Source: Bog-756 sp963725275
Lineage (GTDB): Bacteria; Actinomycetota; Acidimicrobiia; Acidimicrobiales; RAAP-2
Assembly (NCBI GenBank): GCA_963725275.1
Contig: CAVRXS010000007.1
Location: forward strand, 310,001-374,000
DNA: 64,000 bases
Direction: 5' to 3'
The notes below the pieces were generated by a model. The model ran no database searches. It saw only the letters and a list, made by a program, of their open reading frames with translations, and had not been told where the DNA came from. Below are positions 30,113-39,656 of the stretch, one piece after another. Made by a program: the position numbers and the translations under genes. Position 1 is the stretch's first letter; every line of letters starts with the position of its first letter.

Positions 30113-31401
30113 ATGGCGATGAGCGCACGGTCCTACCTCTCGATCGGCGACGTGCTGACCCTGCTCCGCCAGGAGTTCCCCGACGTGACCATCTCCAAGA
30201 TCCGGTTCCTCGAGAGCCAGGGCCTGGTCAACCCTGAGCGGACCCCGTCCGGCTACCGCAAGTTCTACGAGCACGACGTCGAGCGGCTGCGGTGGGTGCT
30301 GCGCCAGCAGCGCGAGCACTTCCTGCCCCTCAAGGTGATCAAGGACCGCCTGGGAGACGAATCGGTCGATGCGGCCGCCCCGGTGGATCCACCCGACACC
30401 GGGCCCGCGGTTGCCGAGCGCGTCCTGGTCGGCCAGCGGGCAACCGCCGGAAGGGCGACCGTCGGCAGGCGCCGGAAGATGGCGCGCCTGCCGTGGCAGA
30501 CGACGGAACCACGTTGCCGGGGATCGAACCGACGCCACGGCACGAGACGTTCTCGGAACGTGCAACGGCGGCGAGCACTCGGGTGCACGCGTCCTCGACG
30601 GGAGCCGGGGCTGCGGCGACGAGCGCACCGGGACCGACGCACGAAGCGGCGGTCGACCGCAGCTCCCTCTCCGGGACCGACGCACCGGTGCGCGGCCGCG
30701 CCGCCGGCAAGCGGGAGCGGTCGGGTGCCGCGACCCGGGTCACCGCCGGGTCGGACAACGGATCGTTGTCCCACGGGACGGCGGACGTCCCAGAGGCCAT
30801 GGCAGCCACCGGCGCTGTTGCCGGTGCCGGGGACGTCGCGGCCTCGGTGGGTGACGCAGCTGGGGCGGGTCGCGCCGCAGCGTCGGCCGCGGCAACGCCC
30901 GACGTGCCGAGCGCCTCCGGCTCCTCGGTGTCGCCCGCGCCCTCGACGCGGTCGACGAGGTCCGGCCCGGCTCCTGGCGGTGCCCCGGGGGGCGGGGGGT
31001 CCGGCCCGGCCGATCTCAGCGGCGCGAGCCTCTCCCAGGGGGAGCTCGCGGCGTCCAGCGGGCTCGACGTCGCCGCCATCATCGAGCTCCAGGAGTTCGG
31101 CCTCCTCAGGGCCACGGTGATTGCCGGCATCGAGTGCTTCGACGAGGAGTCGCTGGTGGTGGCCACTGCGGCTGCCCGCTTGGCCCAGTTCGGCGTCGAG
31201 CCCCGCCACCTGCGGCTCTACAAGAACGCGGCCGACCGCGAGGCGGGGTTCGTGGAGCAGCTCGTGGTGCCCCTCGTCCGGCAGCGAAATCCCGACGCCC
31301 GGGCACGGGCCGTCGAGACGGCGGAGGAGGTCACCCGGCTCGGGCAACAACTCCGCAGCTCGCTCCTCCGGTCGGCGCTGCAGGACCTGCTCAACGGCTG
31401 A
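30113..31401 (+). CDS. ftsR: MerR-family regulator FtsR, frameshifted, with a long low-complexity linker
   Basis: The N terminus has a MerR winged helix (YLSIGDVLTLLRQEFPDVTISKIRFLESQGLV, then TPSGYRKFYEHDVERLRWVLRQQREHFLPL). The C terminus (SQGELAASSGLDVAAIIELQEFGLL to LRSALQDLLNG) matches the second domain of mycobacterial Rv1828/FtsR. The two lie in different frames; a one-base loss near 30475 explains this. Between them is an Ala/Gly/Ser/Thr-rich stretch of about 200 residues absent from the 250-residue relatives. FtsR homologues activate ftsZ in corynebacteria. Position after gcvH and the FHA gene supports the identity. Confidence 0.75.
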
Positions 31402-31474
31402 GGAGGAGCGAATCGGGCGCCCGAGGGCGCCGGCGGGGCCCGATCGCTGAACGCGTTCCGCGTCCGGCCGCGAG

Positions 31475-31480
31475 TAAGTT
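31475..31480 (+). promoter_or_regulatory. -10 hexamer of a leaderless promoter for the DUF151 gene
   Basis: TAAGTT is followed by TGGGCC and the ATG at 31487, an exact 6-nt gap with no ribosome-binding site. Confidence 0.5.
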
Positions 31481-31486
31481 TGGGCC

Positions 31487-32008
31487 ATGGTCGAAGTGCG
31501 GCTGCGAGCGGTGCGAGTGGACCTGCAGTCGAACACGCCGGTCCTCCTGCTCCAGGAGTCGGAAGGCCTCGGGCGCACGCTCCCGATCTTCATCGGCGCC
31601 CCGGAGGCCACTGCCATCGCCTTCGCACTCCAGGGGATGGACACTCCCCGGCCGATGACCCACGATCTCATCCGCGAACTGCTCGACGCGCTCGGCGCCG
31701 ACGTGATCCGTGTCGTCGTGACGGAGCTCAAGTCGGCCACGTACTACGCCGAGATCGTGCTCCACCACAGCGACCGCGAGATACCGGTGTCGTCCCGGCC
31801 CTCGGATGCGGTGGCCGTCGCGGTACGGACCGGCGCCCCGCTCTACGTCGCCGACGACCTCATGGACAGCGAGGGCATCATGCTCGCGGTGGACGAGGAA
31901 GAGGACGGCGACGACGAGGACGCCGAGGAGAGCGCCAATCCCGACGAGCTGGTCGGGGAGTTCCGGATGTTCCTCGACTCCATCCGCCCGGAGGACTTCT
32001 CGCCCTGA
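31487..32008 (+). CDS. Bifunctional nuclease-family protein (DUF151)
   Basis: A 173-residue protein of the BFN/DUF151 family; plant and bacterial members have been reported to cut RNA and DNA, but the role in actinobacteria is unclear. Family blocks are PVLLLQESEGLGRTLPIFIGAPEA, RPMTHDLIRELLDALGADVIRVVVTEL, TYYAEIVL and RPSDAVAVAVRTGAPLYV. The C-terminal quarter is acidic (DEEEDGDDEDAEE). The fixed position after ftsR mirrors mycobacteria. Confidence 0.9.
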   Translation: MVEVRLRAVRVDLQSNTPVLLLQESEGLGRTLPIFIGAPEATAIAFALQGMDTPRPMTHDLIRELLDALGADVIRVVVTELKSATYYAEIVLHHSDREIPVSSRPSDAVAVAVRTGAPLYVADDLMDSEGIMLAVDEEEDGDDEDAEESANPDELVGEFRMFLDSIRPEDFSP

Positions 32009-32040
32009 GTACGCTCGTCCGAGTGGACGGGCCCGCGCGA

Positions 32041-32706
32041 GTGCCTCAGTCGTCGACGGCAGACAGCGAACCGGCGGAGACCGGACCGCGGGCCGTGCCG
32101 GCGATCATCGCGGTGATCCTGCTGGCTTCGCTCCTTGCGGGATGCTCATCGGGAACCGCGTCGTCCACGACCACCTCGACGTCGGCCACGTCGCGCTCCA
32201 CCGGTGTCACCGCCACCACCGGGGCCTCGGGTTCCTCGACGACGTCGTCGACCCCGGGCGGCCCGGTCCGGTGCCCGACCACGGGTCTCGGCGCGTCGGT
32301 CGGCGGGAGCAACGGGGCCGCCGGCACCATCGAGACCACCGTCGTCCTGCACAACATCTCGAGCGCCACGTGCGTGCTCGGCGGGTACCCGGGCCTCCTC
32401 ATGCTCGGCACGGGGGGAACCGCCCTGCCCACGACCGTCGTCCGGAAGGGACGGTACTCCTTCACCTCGCAGTCCCCGGTCACGGTCACGCTCGTCCCCG
32501 GCCAGACGGCGTCGTTCAACATCGGCTACTCCGACGTCCCGGTCGGTGGCGAGACCTCCTGCCCGTCCTCGGTCGAGCTCGAGGTGACCCCGCCCGGTGC
32601 GTACGACCACCTGACCATTGCCGCCACGCTCGCGCCGTGTGCCCACGGGACCCTCGTGGTCTCTCCGGTCCTTTCCGCATCGGAGGCACCTGCGACGACC
32701 GGTTGA
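32041..32706 (+). CDS. DUF4232 lipoprotein
   Basis: A 221-residue predicted lipoprotein: hydrophobic IIAVILLASLLAGC with a lipobox, a Ser/Thr linker of about 45 residues, then a DUF4232-type domain. Typical segments are GAAGTIETTVVLHNISSATCVLGGYPGL, with the conserved cysteine paired to CPTTG upstream, and TASFNIGYSDVP. The function is unknown. A GTG at 32041 or 32023 may be the start; neither has a clear ribosome-binding site. It follows the nuclease gene by about 30 bp. Confidence 0.7.
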   Translation: MPQSSTADSEPAETGPRAVPAIIAVILLASLLAGCSSGTASSTTTSTSATSRSTGVTATTGASGSSTTSSTPGGPVRCPTTGLGASVGGSNGAAGTIETTVVLHNISSATCVLGGYPGLLMLGTGGTALPTTVVRKGRYSFTSQSPVTVTLVPGQTASFNIGYSDVPVGGETSCPSSVELEVTPPGAYDHLTIAATLAPCAHGTLVVSPVLSASEAPATTG

Positions 32707-32743
32707 GGCGGATCCCAGGGGCGACCCGCATCCTCCTGCTTCG

Positions 32744-33758
32744 CTACGCGGGGCGGACCAGCATCCGTCCCCGCACCCGTCCGCCGAGGATGGCCTCGAG
32801 CACCGGGGCCAGCCCGTCGAGGCCGACCTCCCCGGCTGCCATGCCGTCGACAAGCCCCGGCGGGTACGACGCGGCCATCTCGGTCCAGACCGCTCGCCGC
32901 TCGGTGATCGGGGTGCGGACGGTATCGACGCCGAGGACGGAAGCGGCCCGGACGATGAAGGGGTACACCGAGGTCTCGAGGGTGCTCCCGCCGGTGAGCC
33001 CGCTCGCGGCCACCCCGGCCCCGTAGCGCAACGACCGGAGCACGGCGGCGAGGGTGGCGCCCCCCACGCAATCGATCGCGCCGGCCCACCGCTCGGGCCC
33101 GAGGGTGCGCCCCGCGGGGCCGAGCAGGTCGTCCCGGCCGATGACCTCGGCTGCCCCGAGGCCCATCAGATAATCGTGTTCCTCGCTCCGTCCGGTGCTC
33201 GCCACGACCTCGTACCCGCGGGCCGCGCAGAGTGCCACCGCCATCCCCCCGACACCGCCGGAGGCTCCGGTGACCAGGACCGGCCCGAGTGCCGCGGCGC
33301 AACCCGTGGTGTTCCAGCCGGCGCAGGCTGAGCGCTGCGGTGAAGCCGGCCGTGCCGAGGATCGCCGCCTGCCGGGCGGTGAGACCCTCCGGGAGCGGCA
33401 CCAACCAGGCCGCGGGAACGCGTGCATATTCGGCGAATCCGCCGTGCCGGGCCACCCCGAGGTCGTATCCGTGGACGATGACCTGCCGGCCGGGCTCGAC
33501 CGCAGGGTCCGCCGAGTCCACCACCGTCCCGACGAGGTCGACGCCGGGCACCAGCGGGGAGGTCCGAGCGACCCGGTTCCCGGGCCGGGTCACCATCCCG
33601 TCCTTGTAGTTCACGGCCGACCAGTCGACCCGGACCAGGACCTCTCCGTCGGGGAGATCGCCCGGAGCGAGGGTGGTCACGCCGGCCTCCAGGGAGTCCC
33701 CTTCGCCGCTGACCAGGAAGGCGGAGAACGACCCGGGTGGCGGGGTGGAGGCGGTCAT
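32744..33758 (-). CDS. YhdH/YhfP-type quinone oxidoreductase, frameshifted
   Basis: A zinc-independent medium-chain dehydrogenase that would reduce quinones or acryloyl-type enones with NADPH. The N-terminal half (FLVSGEGDSLEAGV, DWSAVNYKDGM, PLVPGVDLVGTV, HGGFAEYARVP) and the C-terminal half (LVTGASGGVGGMAVALCAARGY with the Rossmann loop, DCVGGATLAAVLRSL, GGRVRGRMLV) are both well conserved but lie in different frames. The change is near 33298, one extra base in a GC-rich run. The ATG at 33758 is 17 bp from the start of the divergent peptidase gene. Confidence 0.8.
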
Positions 33759-33764
33759 CACGGG

Positions 33765-33771
33765 TACCGTA
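33765..33771. promoter_or_regulatory. Symmetric bidirectional -10 element between two divergent start codons
   Basis: TACCGTA reads TACCGT on the plus strand, 5 nt before the peptidase ATG at 33776, and TACGGT on the minus strand, 7 nt before the oxidoreductase ATG at 33758. Only 17 bp separate the two start codons, so one symmetric hexamer appears to serve two leaderless transcripts. Confidence 0.55.
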
Positions 33772-33775
33772 CTGA

Positions 33776-35849
33776 ATGTCCATGAGCGGGGAGAACGCGA
33801 TCGAGGCCACCCCGACCGGGGCACCCACCCCCTCTCCGGCGGCCGGCTGGTGGCCGTCGTCCTGGTCGGCGTCCGAGGTGGCGGCCGGGAAGATCTCGCG
33901 GGGTGGGCTGCAGACCGACGGCGGGTCGGTCTACTGGACCGAGAGCCGACCGAACGAGGGCGGGCGCCAGGTGGTGGTGGGTCGGGATCCGGGGGCGCCG
34001 ACCCGGGTCAGCTCGCCGTCCGGGGTGAGCGTCCGCAGCCGGGTCCACGAGTACGGCGGGGGAGCGGCCACAGTGGTCGGGGGTGTCCTCTTCTACGTCG
34101 ACGAATCCGACCAGGCATGGCATCGACTCGGGCTCGATGCCGGATCCCCGGTCCTGCTCGGGCCGGGCACCGCCGATCCGGGCTCGGCAGCGGCCGCTGT
34201 CCGCTACGCCGACGGCCGCCTCACAGCCGGCGGGGGCTGGTTCCTCACGGTCGAGGAGCGGCTGGGGGCCGCACGCACCGACCACCGCATCGTGGCCCTG
34301 CGGGTCGACGGTGGTGCGCCGGCTGTTCCGCTCTGCGTGGAGGACGACTTCGTCGCCGCGCCGCTGCCCGTCACCCGACGGCCGCTGGCTCGCGTGGGTG
34401 GGCTGGGACCACCCGTCGATGCCGTGGGACAGCTCCTCGGTGTGGGTCGCACCCCTGGTCGAGGACGCGACGTCGATCGGCCTGGGTGCCCGAAGCCGGG
34501 TGGCCGGAGGGGACCGGATCGCCGTCGGCCAGCCTCGCTGGTGCCGGGACGGGAGTCTGCTCCTGGTCGACGACCGGAACGGGTGGTGGCTCCCGTACCG
34601 GGTGGCGCCGTCCGCCTGGGTCGGGGCCGGGTCCGAGGGAACGCCGGCCGGTCCGCCGCTGGTGGACCTGGCGGCCGAGTTCCACGGACCGGACTGGGCG
34701 TTCGGCCAGGCGACCCTGGCCGAACGCGAGGACGGATCGGTCGCGGCGCGGATGCACCGCTCCGGCCGCGACGATCTGGTGCTCCTGCACCCCGGCCCCG
34801 CCGGTCCGCTCTCCGGCGGCTGGACGGTCTCGGTGCTCGAGCAACCCTGTGTCACCATCGCCGGCGTGGCCTGCCTGCCCGGGGGCGCGGTCGTCGTGCT
34901 CGGGTCCACGGCCACCGAGGCGCAGGTCGTCCTCGAGATCGACCCCGACGGCGAGCGGCCACCCCGTCGGCTGTCGGACCCCCCGCGGGTCACCGTCCCC
35001 GGAGCGGCGGTCTCGGTCGCCCGGCCGGTCCCCGCGCGCCCGGGTGGACACGGCGTTCCGGGCCAGTTCTTCGCACCGGTCGATCCGGCGTTCGACACGG
35101 TCGGCGGTGCGCCGCCCCCGCTGGTGGTGTTCTGCCATGGCGGACCGACCGGGGCGGCCGAACCGGGTTACGACCCGGTCCTGCAGTTCTTCACGAGCAG
35201 GGGGATCGCGGTGGCCGCGGTCGACTACCGCGGGAGCACGGGGTACGGACGTGCGTACCGGGATCAACTCCGCGGTCGGTGGGGCGAGGACGACGTCGAC
35301 GACTGTGTCGCCTTTGCCGAGAACCTCGTCCGGGAGGGGCAGGTCGACGCGTCCCGGATGGCCATCCGCGGGACGAGCGCGGGCGGGCTCACCGCCCTCG
35401 GCGCCCTCGTCCGATCCCGGCGGTTCGCCGGTGCCGTGTCCTGGTACGGCGTGACCGACCTCGCCGCCCTGGCCGCCGACACCCACGACTTCGAGTCGCG
35501 GTACCTCGACGGGCTGGTCGGCCCGTTGCCTGAGTCGGCCGACCTCTACCGGGCCCGATCGCCGATCCACCATCCCGATCGTGTGAGCGGGCGGGTGCTG
35601 CTCCTGCAAGGGGCCGACGATCCGGTCGTGCCCGCCTCCCAGTCCGAGGGGTTCGCCGCGCGCCTGGCGGCTGCGGGCGTCGACTGCCGCCTCGTGGTGT
35701 TCGCCGGGGAGTCCCACGGCTTCCGCCGGGCCGAGACCATCGAGGCCGCCCTCGAGCTCGAGCTCTCCTTCTACCGGTCGCTGTTCACCCCCGATCGTGC
35801 CGACCGGGAGCGTGATGCCGCACTCCGAGGCGGGCCCCGTGCCGGCTGA
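33776..35849 (+). CDS. Prolyl oligopeptidase-type S9 peptidase, frameshifted
   Basis: A serine peptidase or acyl-peptide hydrolase of about 690 residues. The N-terminal propeller-like part starts SWSASEVAAGKISRGGLQTDGG and shows RVHEYGGGAATV. The C-terminal alpha/beta-hydrolase domain has the triad: serine in IRGTSAGGL, aspartate in LQGADDPVVP and histidine in GESHGFR. At 34370 one extra G shifts the frame; skipping it gives LPSPDGRWLAWVGWDHP, a normal propeller blade. The downstream frame is then open to the end. Either the gene is disabled or the base is an error. It ends 35 bp inside the following membrane-protein gene. Confidence 0.82.
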
Positions 35850-37296
35850 GGGTGCGGTGGCAGGTCACGGGCCGTGGCGGTGGGCGATCGAGTGGGTCCG
35901 TGCCCTGTCGGCCGAAGGCCGTGACGCCTTCCTCTACACCGCGTCGGCGGTCTTCGCCGCGGTCACCGCCTTCGGAGCGGGCATCCCGCTCTACCGGCAG
36001 TGGGGGCAGATGGCCGTCGTGCCCTATGCGGTGGCCGCCCTGCTGATGGGCGTCGTCGCCCTCCGGATCCGTCGGACCGCCGCCCCCAGGGATGACACCG
36101 GCAGCGCACCACGGTCACGGCGTCCGGGCCGGAAGGCCGCCCGCATCGTCGCGTTCGCCATCGTGCTCTTCGGGGCGACGATCGTCCCGCTGGCCCTCGA
36201 GGTGATCTGGCGGTCCGAGGGAAACGCCGCTCTCCACGTGCAGCCCGAGGTGCTCGTGGTCGAGCGGGCCGGCGTCCTGGCCGCCCACGGCAAGGACCCC
36301 TACCGCGTGATCGACCGGAACGGACACATCCTCATCCACCAGAGTGCGGTGCCGGTCTACGAGCTCTACTACCCATACCTGCCTGGCATGGTCGTCTTCG
36401 GGTTCTCGAGTGTGAGCAAGGTGGAGGCGCGCCTGACCGATGCGCGGATCCAGTTCCTCATCGTGACCGTGCTGGTCACCCTCTTCGCGCTCGGTCGGCT
36501 GCGTCCGCCGACCGATGCCCGTACCCGGGCGCTCCAGGTGCTCACGGTGCTCCCGAGTGCGGCGCTGCCCCTGGCGACCGGGGGGGACGACATGCCGGTC
36601 GTGGCCCTGATGCTCCTCGGCCTGGTCGCCCTCCAGCGCCGCCGGCCGCTGCTCGCAGGGTTGGCCCTCGGGGCGGCGTCGACACTCAAGTTCACCGCGT
36701 GGCCGCTCGTGGTGTTCGCCCTCTGGGCGGCGACCGACCGGGCCCACCGCCGGGCCATCAGGTGGTACCTGCTCGGCGTCCTGGCGCTGGTGGTCCCGGT
36801 CATCGTGCCGGTGGCCCTCCGCAACCCCTCCGCGTTCATCGACAACGTCGTCCGCTACCCGTTGGGCCTGGCCGGGGTCTCGTCACCCGCGGCCAGCGCA
36901 CTGCCGGGGCACATCCTGGTGTCGGCGCTCCCGGGTCTCCACCGGCCCTACCTGGTGACCGTGGGGCTCATCGGACTGGCCGTGCTGGTCCGCCGGCTCG
37001 TCCGCAAGCCGCCCCGGGACGCCGCGGCGGTCTCGGCGCTGACCGGGTGGGTGATGCTGGTGGCGATCCTGCTCGCGCCGGCCACGCGGATCGGGTACCT
37101 GCTCTACCCGATCAACCTGTTCGTATGGGCCTGGATGCTGCGCCGCGCAGAGGACCCGGTTGCCGTGGTCGATCACCCGGTCGGCGACCTTGCCGGGCAG
37201 GTTCAGTTGTCGTCGGGGACTTCGTACAGCTCCATCGAGAACGGCGTCACGCCCGCGCTGGTGGTCGGGGAGACCACCACTCCCACCTCCCAGTAG
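35815..37296 (+). CDS. GT87-like integral membrane glycosyltransferase
   Basis: A protein of about 493 residues with some ten hydrophobic helices, resembling polyprenyl-phosphate-dependent mannosyltransferases (GT87, PimE-like). Between the first helices lies a large extracytoplasmic loop containing AAHGKDPYRVIDRNGH and YELYYPYLPGM, which matches the family's DxY...PPL-type region. Lysine/arginine clusters mark cytoplasmic loops. The ATG at 35815 has a GGGAG site; a GTG at 35797 is also in frame. The last 31 residues overlap the opposite-strand gene by 94 bp and are not membrane-like, so the natural stop may have been lost. Confidence 0.65.
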   Translation: MPHSEAGPVPAEGAVAGHGPWRWAIEWVRALSAEGRDAFLYTASAVFAAVTAFGAGIPLYRQWGQMAVVPYAVAALLMGVVALRIRRTAAPRDDTGSAPRSRRPGRKAARIVAFAIVLFGATIVPLALEVIWRSEGNAALHVQPEVLVVERAGVLAAHGKDPYRVIDRNGHILIHQSAVPVYELYYPYLPGMVVFGFSSVSKVEARLTDARIQFLIVTVLVTLFALGRLRPPTDARTRALQVLTVLPSAALPLATGGDDMPVVALMLLGLVALQRRRPLLAGLALGAASTLKFTAWPLVVFALWAATDRAHRRAIRWYLLGVLALVVPVIVPVALRNPSAFIDNVVRYPLGLAGVSSPAASALPGHILVSALPGLHRPYLVTVGLIGLAVLVRRLVRKPPRDAAAVSALTGWVMLVAILLAPATRIGYLLYPINLFVWAWMLRRAEDPVAVVDHPVGDLAGQVQLSSGTSYSSIENGVTPALVVGETTTPTSQ

Positions 37297-37847
37297 TACC
37301 CGTCCCCGCTCCCGTGCTTGGCGAGTACCTCGCTGCTCCCTGCGCCCTTCTGGGGAGCGGACCCGCTGTAGAGCACCTGCCATCCGAGTCGGGGCAGGAG
37401 CGTCCGGTAGACCCCGACAACCTGGGTGGCGCCGAGCAGGGAGGAGAACGACACGGTGCGGTCGAACTGGGACACGCCCTGATCCGAGTTGATCGTGCCG
37501 CTCAGCCGACTTCCCGTCGGCACCGCGAGGTTGCCGAGGATGTCGGCGGGGGGTTCCCCGTCACCGACGATGCTGTGCAGCGCGGCGGTGGCCGGGGTGA
37601 GCGCAACCGTGCTGCCGTCGGGAAGGGTCACCTGCCGGATGCCGAGCACCGGCGAGTTGCCCGAGATGAGGGCCGAGGCGACGATCCCGATGGTGAGGAT
37701 GCCGACCGCGATGCCGAGCACGATGAGCGCGGGCCCACGCGCCGAGACGGGCTGGAAGGGCGGGGCAGTCGGCTCGGGAGTGTCGACACCGTCCGCGCCG
37801 GTCGACGCGGTCGGCGCGGTCGGCGCACCGTCCGACGTGGTCACCAT
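37203..37847 (-). CDS. Membrane-anchored protein of unknown function
   Basis: A 214-residue protein: a Thr/Pro/Ala-rich cytoplasmic tail, one transmembrane helix (PALIVLGIAVGILTIGIVASALI), then an extracytoplasmic domain of about 150 residues with LPDGSTVALTPATAALHSIVGDGEPP and GVYRTLLPRLGWQVLYSG. I do not recognise the family. The ATG has TAGCAT 6 nt upstream, a leaderless signal. The gene converges on the GT87-like gene with a 94-bp overlap. Confidence 0.65.
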   Translation of the reverse strand: MVTTSDGAPTAPTASTGADGVDTPEPTAPPFQPVSARGPALIVLGIAVGILTIGIVASALISGNSPVLGIRQVTLPDGSTVALTPATAALHSIVGDGEPPADILGNLAVPTGSRLSGTINSDQGVSQFDRTVSFSSLLGATQVVGVYRTLLPRLGWQVLYSGSAPQKGAGSSEVLAKHGSGDGYYWEVGVVVSPTTSAGVTPFSMELYEVPDDN

Positions 37848-37853
37848 GGCCCC

Positions 37854-37859
37854 ATGCTA
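37854..37859 (-). promoter_or_regulatory. -10 hexamer of a leaderless promoter
   Basis: On the minus strand TAGCAT is followed by GGGGCC and the ATG at 37847. The same TAGCAT plus 6-nt arrangement occurs before thiO. Confidence 0.55.
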
Positions 37860-37960
37860 CCGGTGGAGACCAGCCCCTCCCGGCGCGTGGGGCCTGGGTA
37901 CACTCCCTCCACCGGCCGGCCATCGCGGCCGCAGCGTGCCACCGAGCGGGAGGAGCAAGG

Positions 37961-39370
37961 GTGCCCGTACAGCCCGAGCGGAGGACGGACCCGGTTGGCT
38001 CGCCCCCTCGACCGATGAGCCGGCGTGCCCTGCTCGGGAGTGCCGCGCTGGCCGCCGGCACGGCGCTCGCCGCCTGCGGGGGGACCTCCGCGTCGACGCC
38101 GTCGACCACACGCCCGGCGAGCAGCGGGACGCGCCGGGGGGTCGGCATCCCCCCCGCTCCGGATGCGGCGGTCGGCACCGACATGCTCCCCGAGGTCGAC
38201 CACATCGTGGTCGTGATGTTGGAGAACCACTCCTTCGACAACCTGCTCGGCGTGCTCGGCCGCGGGGACGGTCTGCCGCGGGCGGCAGACGGGAGTCCCT
38301 CGCCGACCAACCCCGACGGCCACGGGGAGCTGGTGCGCGCCTTCCACATGCCCACGCCGTGCCAACAGAGCGGTCGGCCCTCGCAGTCCTGGAACGACTC
38401 GCACATCCAGTTCTCGGGCGGTACCAACCAGGGGTTCGTCATCAGCCTCTCCGGCCCGGTGGCCATGGGCTACTGGACCCCGGCGGACATGCCGTTCACG
38501 AGCTCGCTCGCCCGCACCTACCCGCTGGCCGACCGCTGGCACTGCTCGGTCCTCGCCCAGACCTACCCGAACCGGCGGTACCTGATCTCGGGGACGTCAC
38601 TGGGTCTCGTCGACGACTCCCTCCCGCTGGCGCTCCCGCCCAACGGCACGATCTTCGACGCGCTCAACCGCCACGGGATCACCTGGAAGAACTACTACTC
38701 GAGCCTCCCGACCGCGGCCGTCTACCTTCCCCTCTACTCCGAGCCGTCGATCCACGCCGGTCTCGCTCCCATCGGCGACTTCTTCGACGACTGCCGCGCC
38801 GGCAGGCTGCCGTCGTTCTCATTGGTCGACCCCGATTTCGGCCACTCCAGCGAGGAGGACCCCCAGGACATCCAGTTCGGAGACGTCTTCCTGTCCGAGG
38901 TGGTCAATGCGGTGACGTCGGGTCCGGGCTGGTCCAAGTCCCTGCTGGTCTGGTGCTACGACGAGCACGGCGGCTACTACGACCACGTGCCGCCTCCACC
39001 TGCGGTCACCCCCGACGACGTGCCGCCGGCGCTGACCGCCGGTGAACTACCCGGGAGCTTCGACCGCTACGGCTTCCGGGTGCCGGCCGGTCTGGTGAGT
39101 CCCTACGCACGCCCCCACCACGTCTCGTCGACGGTCTACGACCACACCTCGGTGCTCCGCCTGGTCGAGACCAAGTGGAACCTGCCCGCGCTCACCCGCC
39201 GGGACGCCGCGGCGAACGACCTCCTCGACATGGTCGACTTCCACGCCCCGCCGCACTTCCTGCACCCACCGGCCCTGGCCGCGCCCGCCGACCCTGCCCT
39301 GCGTGAGTCATGCCAGTCGACCGGTCCGGGGACCATCCCCCCGGCCGGCGCAGTGGTGCCGGCTCACTGA
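37961..39370 (+). CDS. Tat-exported phosphoesterase (phospholipase C-like, PF04185)
   Basis: A 469-residue exported enzyme. MSRRALLGSAALAAGTALAAC is a Tat signal with a lipobox, so it is probably a lipoprotein. The N-terminal VDHIVVVMLENHSFDNLLGVL carries the metal and nucleophile region of the phosphoesterase family; later blocks are NGTIFDALNRHGITWKNYYS, LVDPDFGH and WCYDEHGGYYDHVPPP with conserved acidic and histidine ligands. Substrates in the family include phospholipids and other phosphate esters; which one applies here is unknown. GTG start with a strong GGGAGGAG site; a TACACT at 37899 may be the -10 box. Confidence 0.8.
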   Translation: MPVQPERRTDPVGSPPRPMSRRALLGSAALAAGTALAACGGTSASTPSTTRPASSGTRRGVGIPPAPDAAVGTDMLPEVDHIVVVMLENHSFDNLLGVLGRGDGLPRAADGSPSPTNPDGHGELVRAFHMPTPCQQSGRPSQSWNDSHIQFSGGTNQGFVISLSGPVAMGYWTPADMPFTSSLARTYPLADRWHCSVLAQTYPNRRYLISGTSLGLVDDSLPLALPPNGTIFDALNRHGITWKNYYSSLPTAAVYLPLYSEPSIHAGLAPIGDFFDDCRAGRLPSFSLVDPDFGHSSEEDPQDIQFGDVFLSEVVNAVTSGPGWSKSLLVWCYDEHGGYYDHVPPPPAVTPDDVPPALTAGELPGSFDRYGFRVPAGLVSPYARPHHVSSTVYDHTSVLRLVETKWNLPALTRRDAAANDLLDMVDFHAPPHFLHPPALAAPADPALRESCQSTGPGTIPPAGAVVPAH

Positions 39371-39656
39371 CTTGATCACGGAGAGAAGTCATCCCAGCGC
39401 TCTCAGTGAGACGACTTCATGGACTGTTTACATTTGAGATGCGATACCTCACAATCACTGGAGCATCGACGGGGTGGTACGGACCGTCATGAGGAGGGGC
39501 GCTCCCGCCGGCAACGGCGAGTGATTCCTGTGAATCCGGGGGGGTTCCAGGGGGGCAGTGGCCGGGTCGTCACGACCCGGCCACTGGCATGTCCGGGCCC
39601 GGTCGATCTCGCCGCGCGCACGATCGTGGGCAGTGCTTGCGCTGCCGGTACAACAC
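39371..39656. other. Intergenic region between the phosphoesterase gene and thiD
   Basis: About 286 bp between two convergent genes. Apart from the hairpin at 39556-39586, nothing was recognised. Its base composition is less GC-rich near 39420-39470. No convincing gene, RNA or repeat is seen. Confidence 0.5.
39556..39586. terminator. Bidirectional hairpin between convergent genes
   Basis: CAGTGGCCGGGTCG pairs with CGACCCGGCCACTG over 14 bp with a TCA loop. It stands between the phosphoesterase gene and the convergent thi operon. Like the rrn hairpin, which also has a TCA loop, it has no T-tract. Confidence 0.6.
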
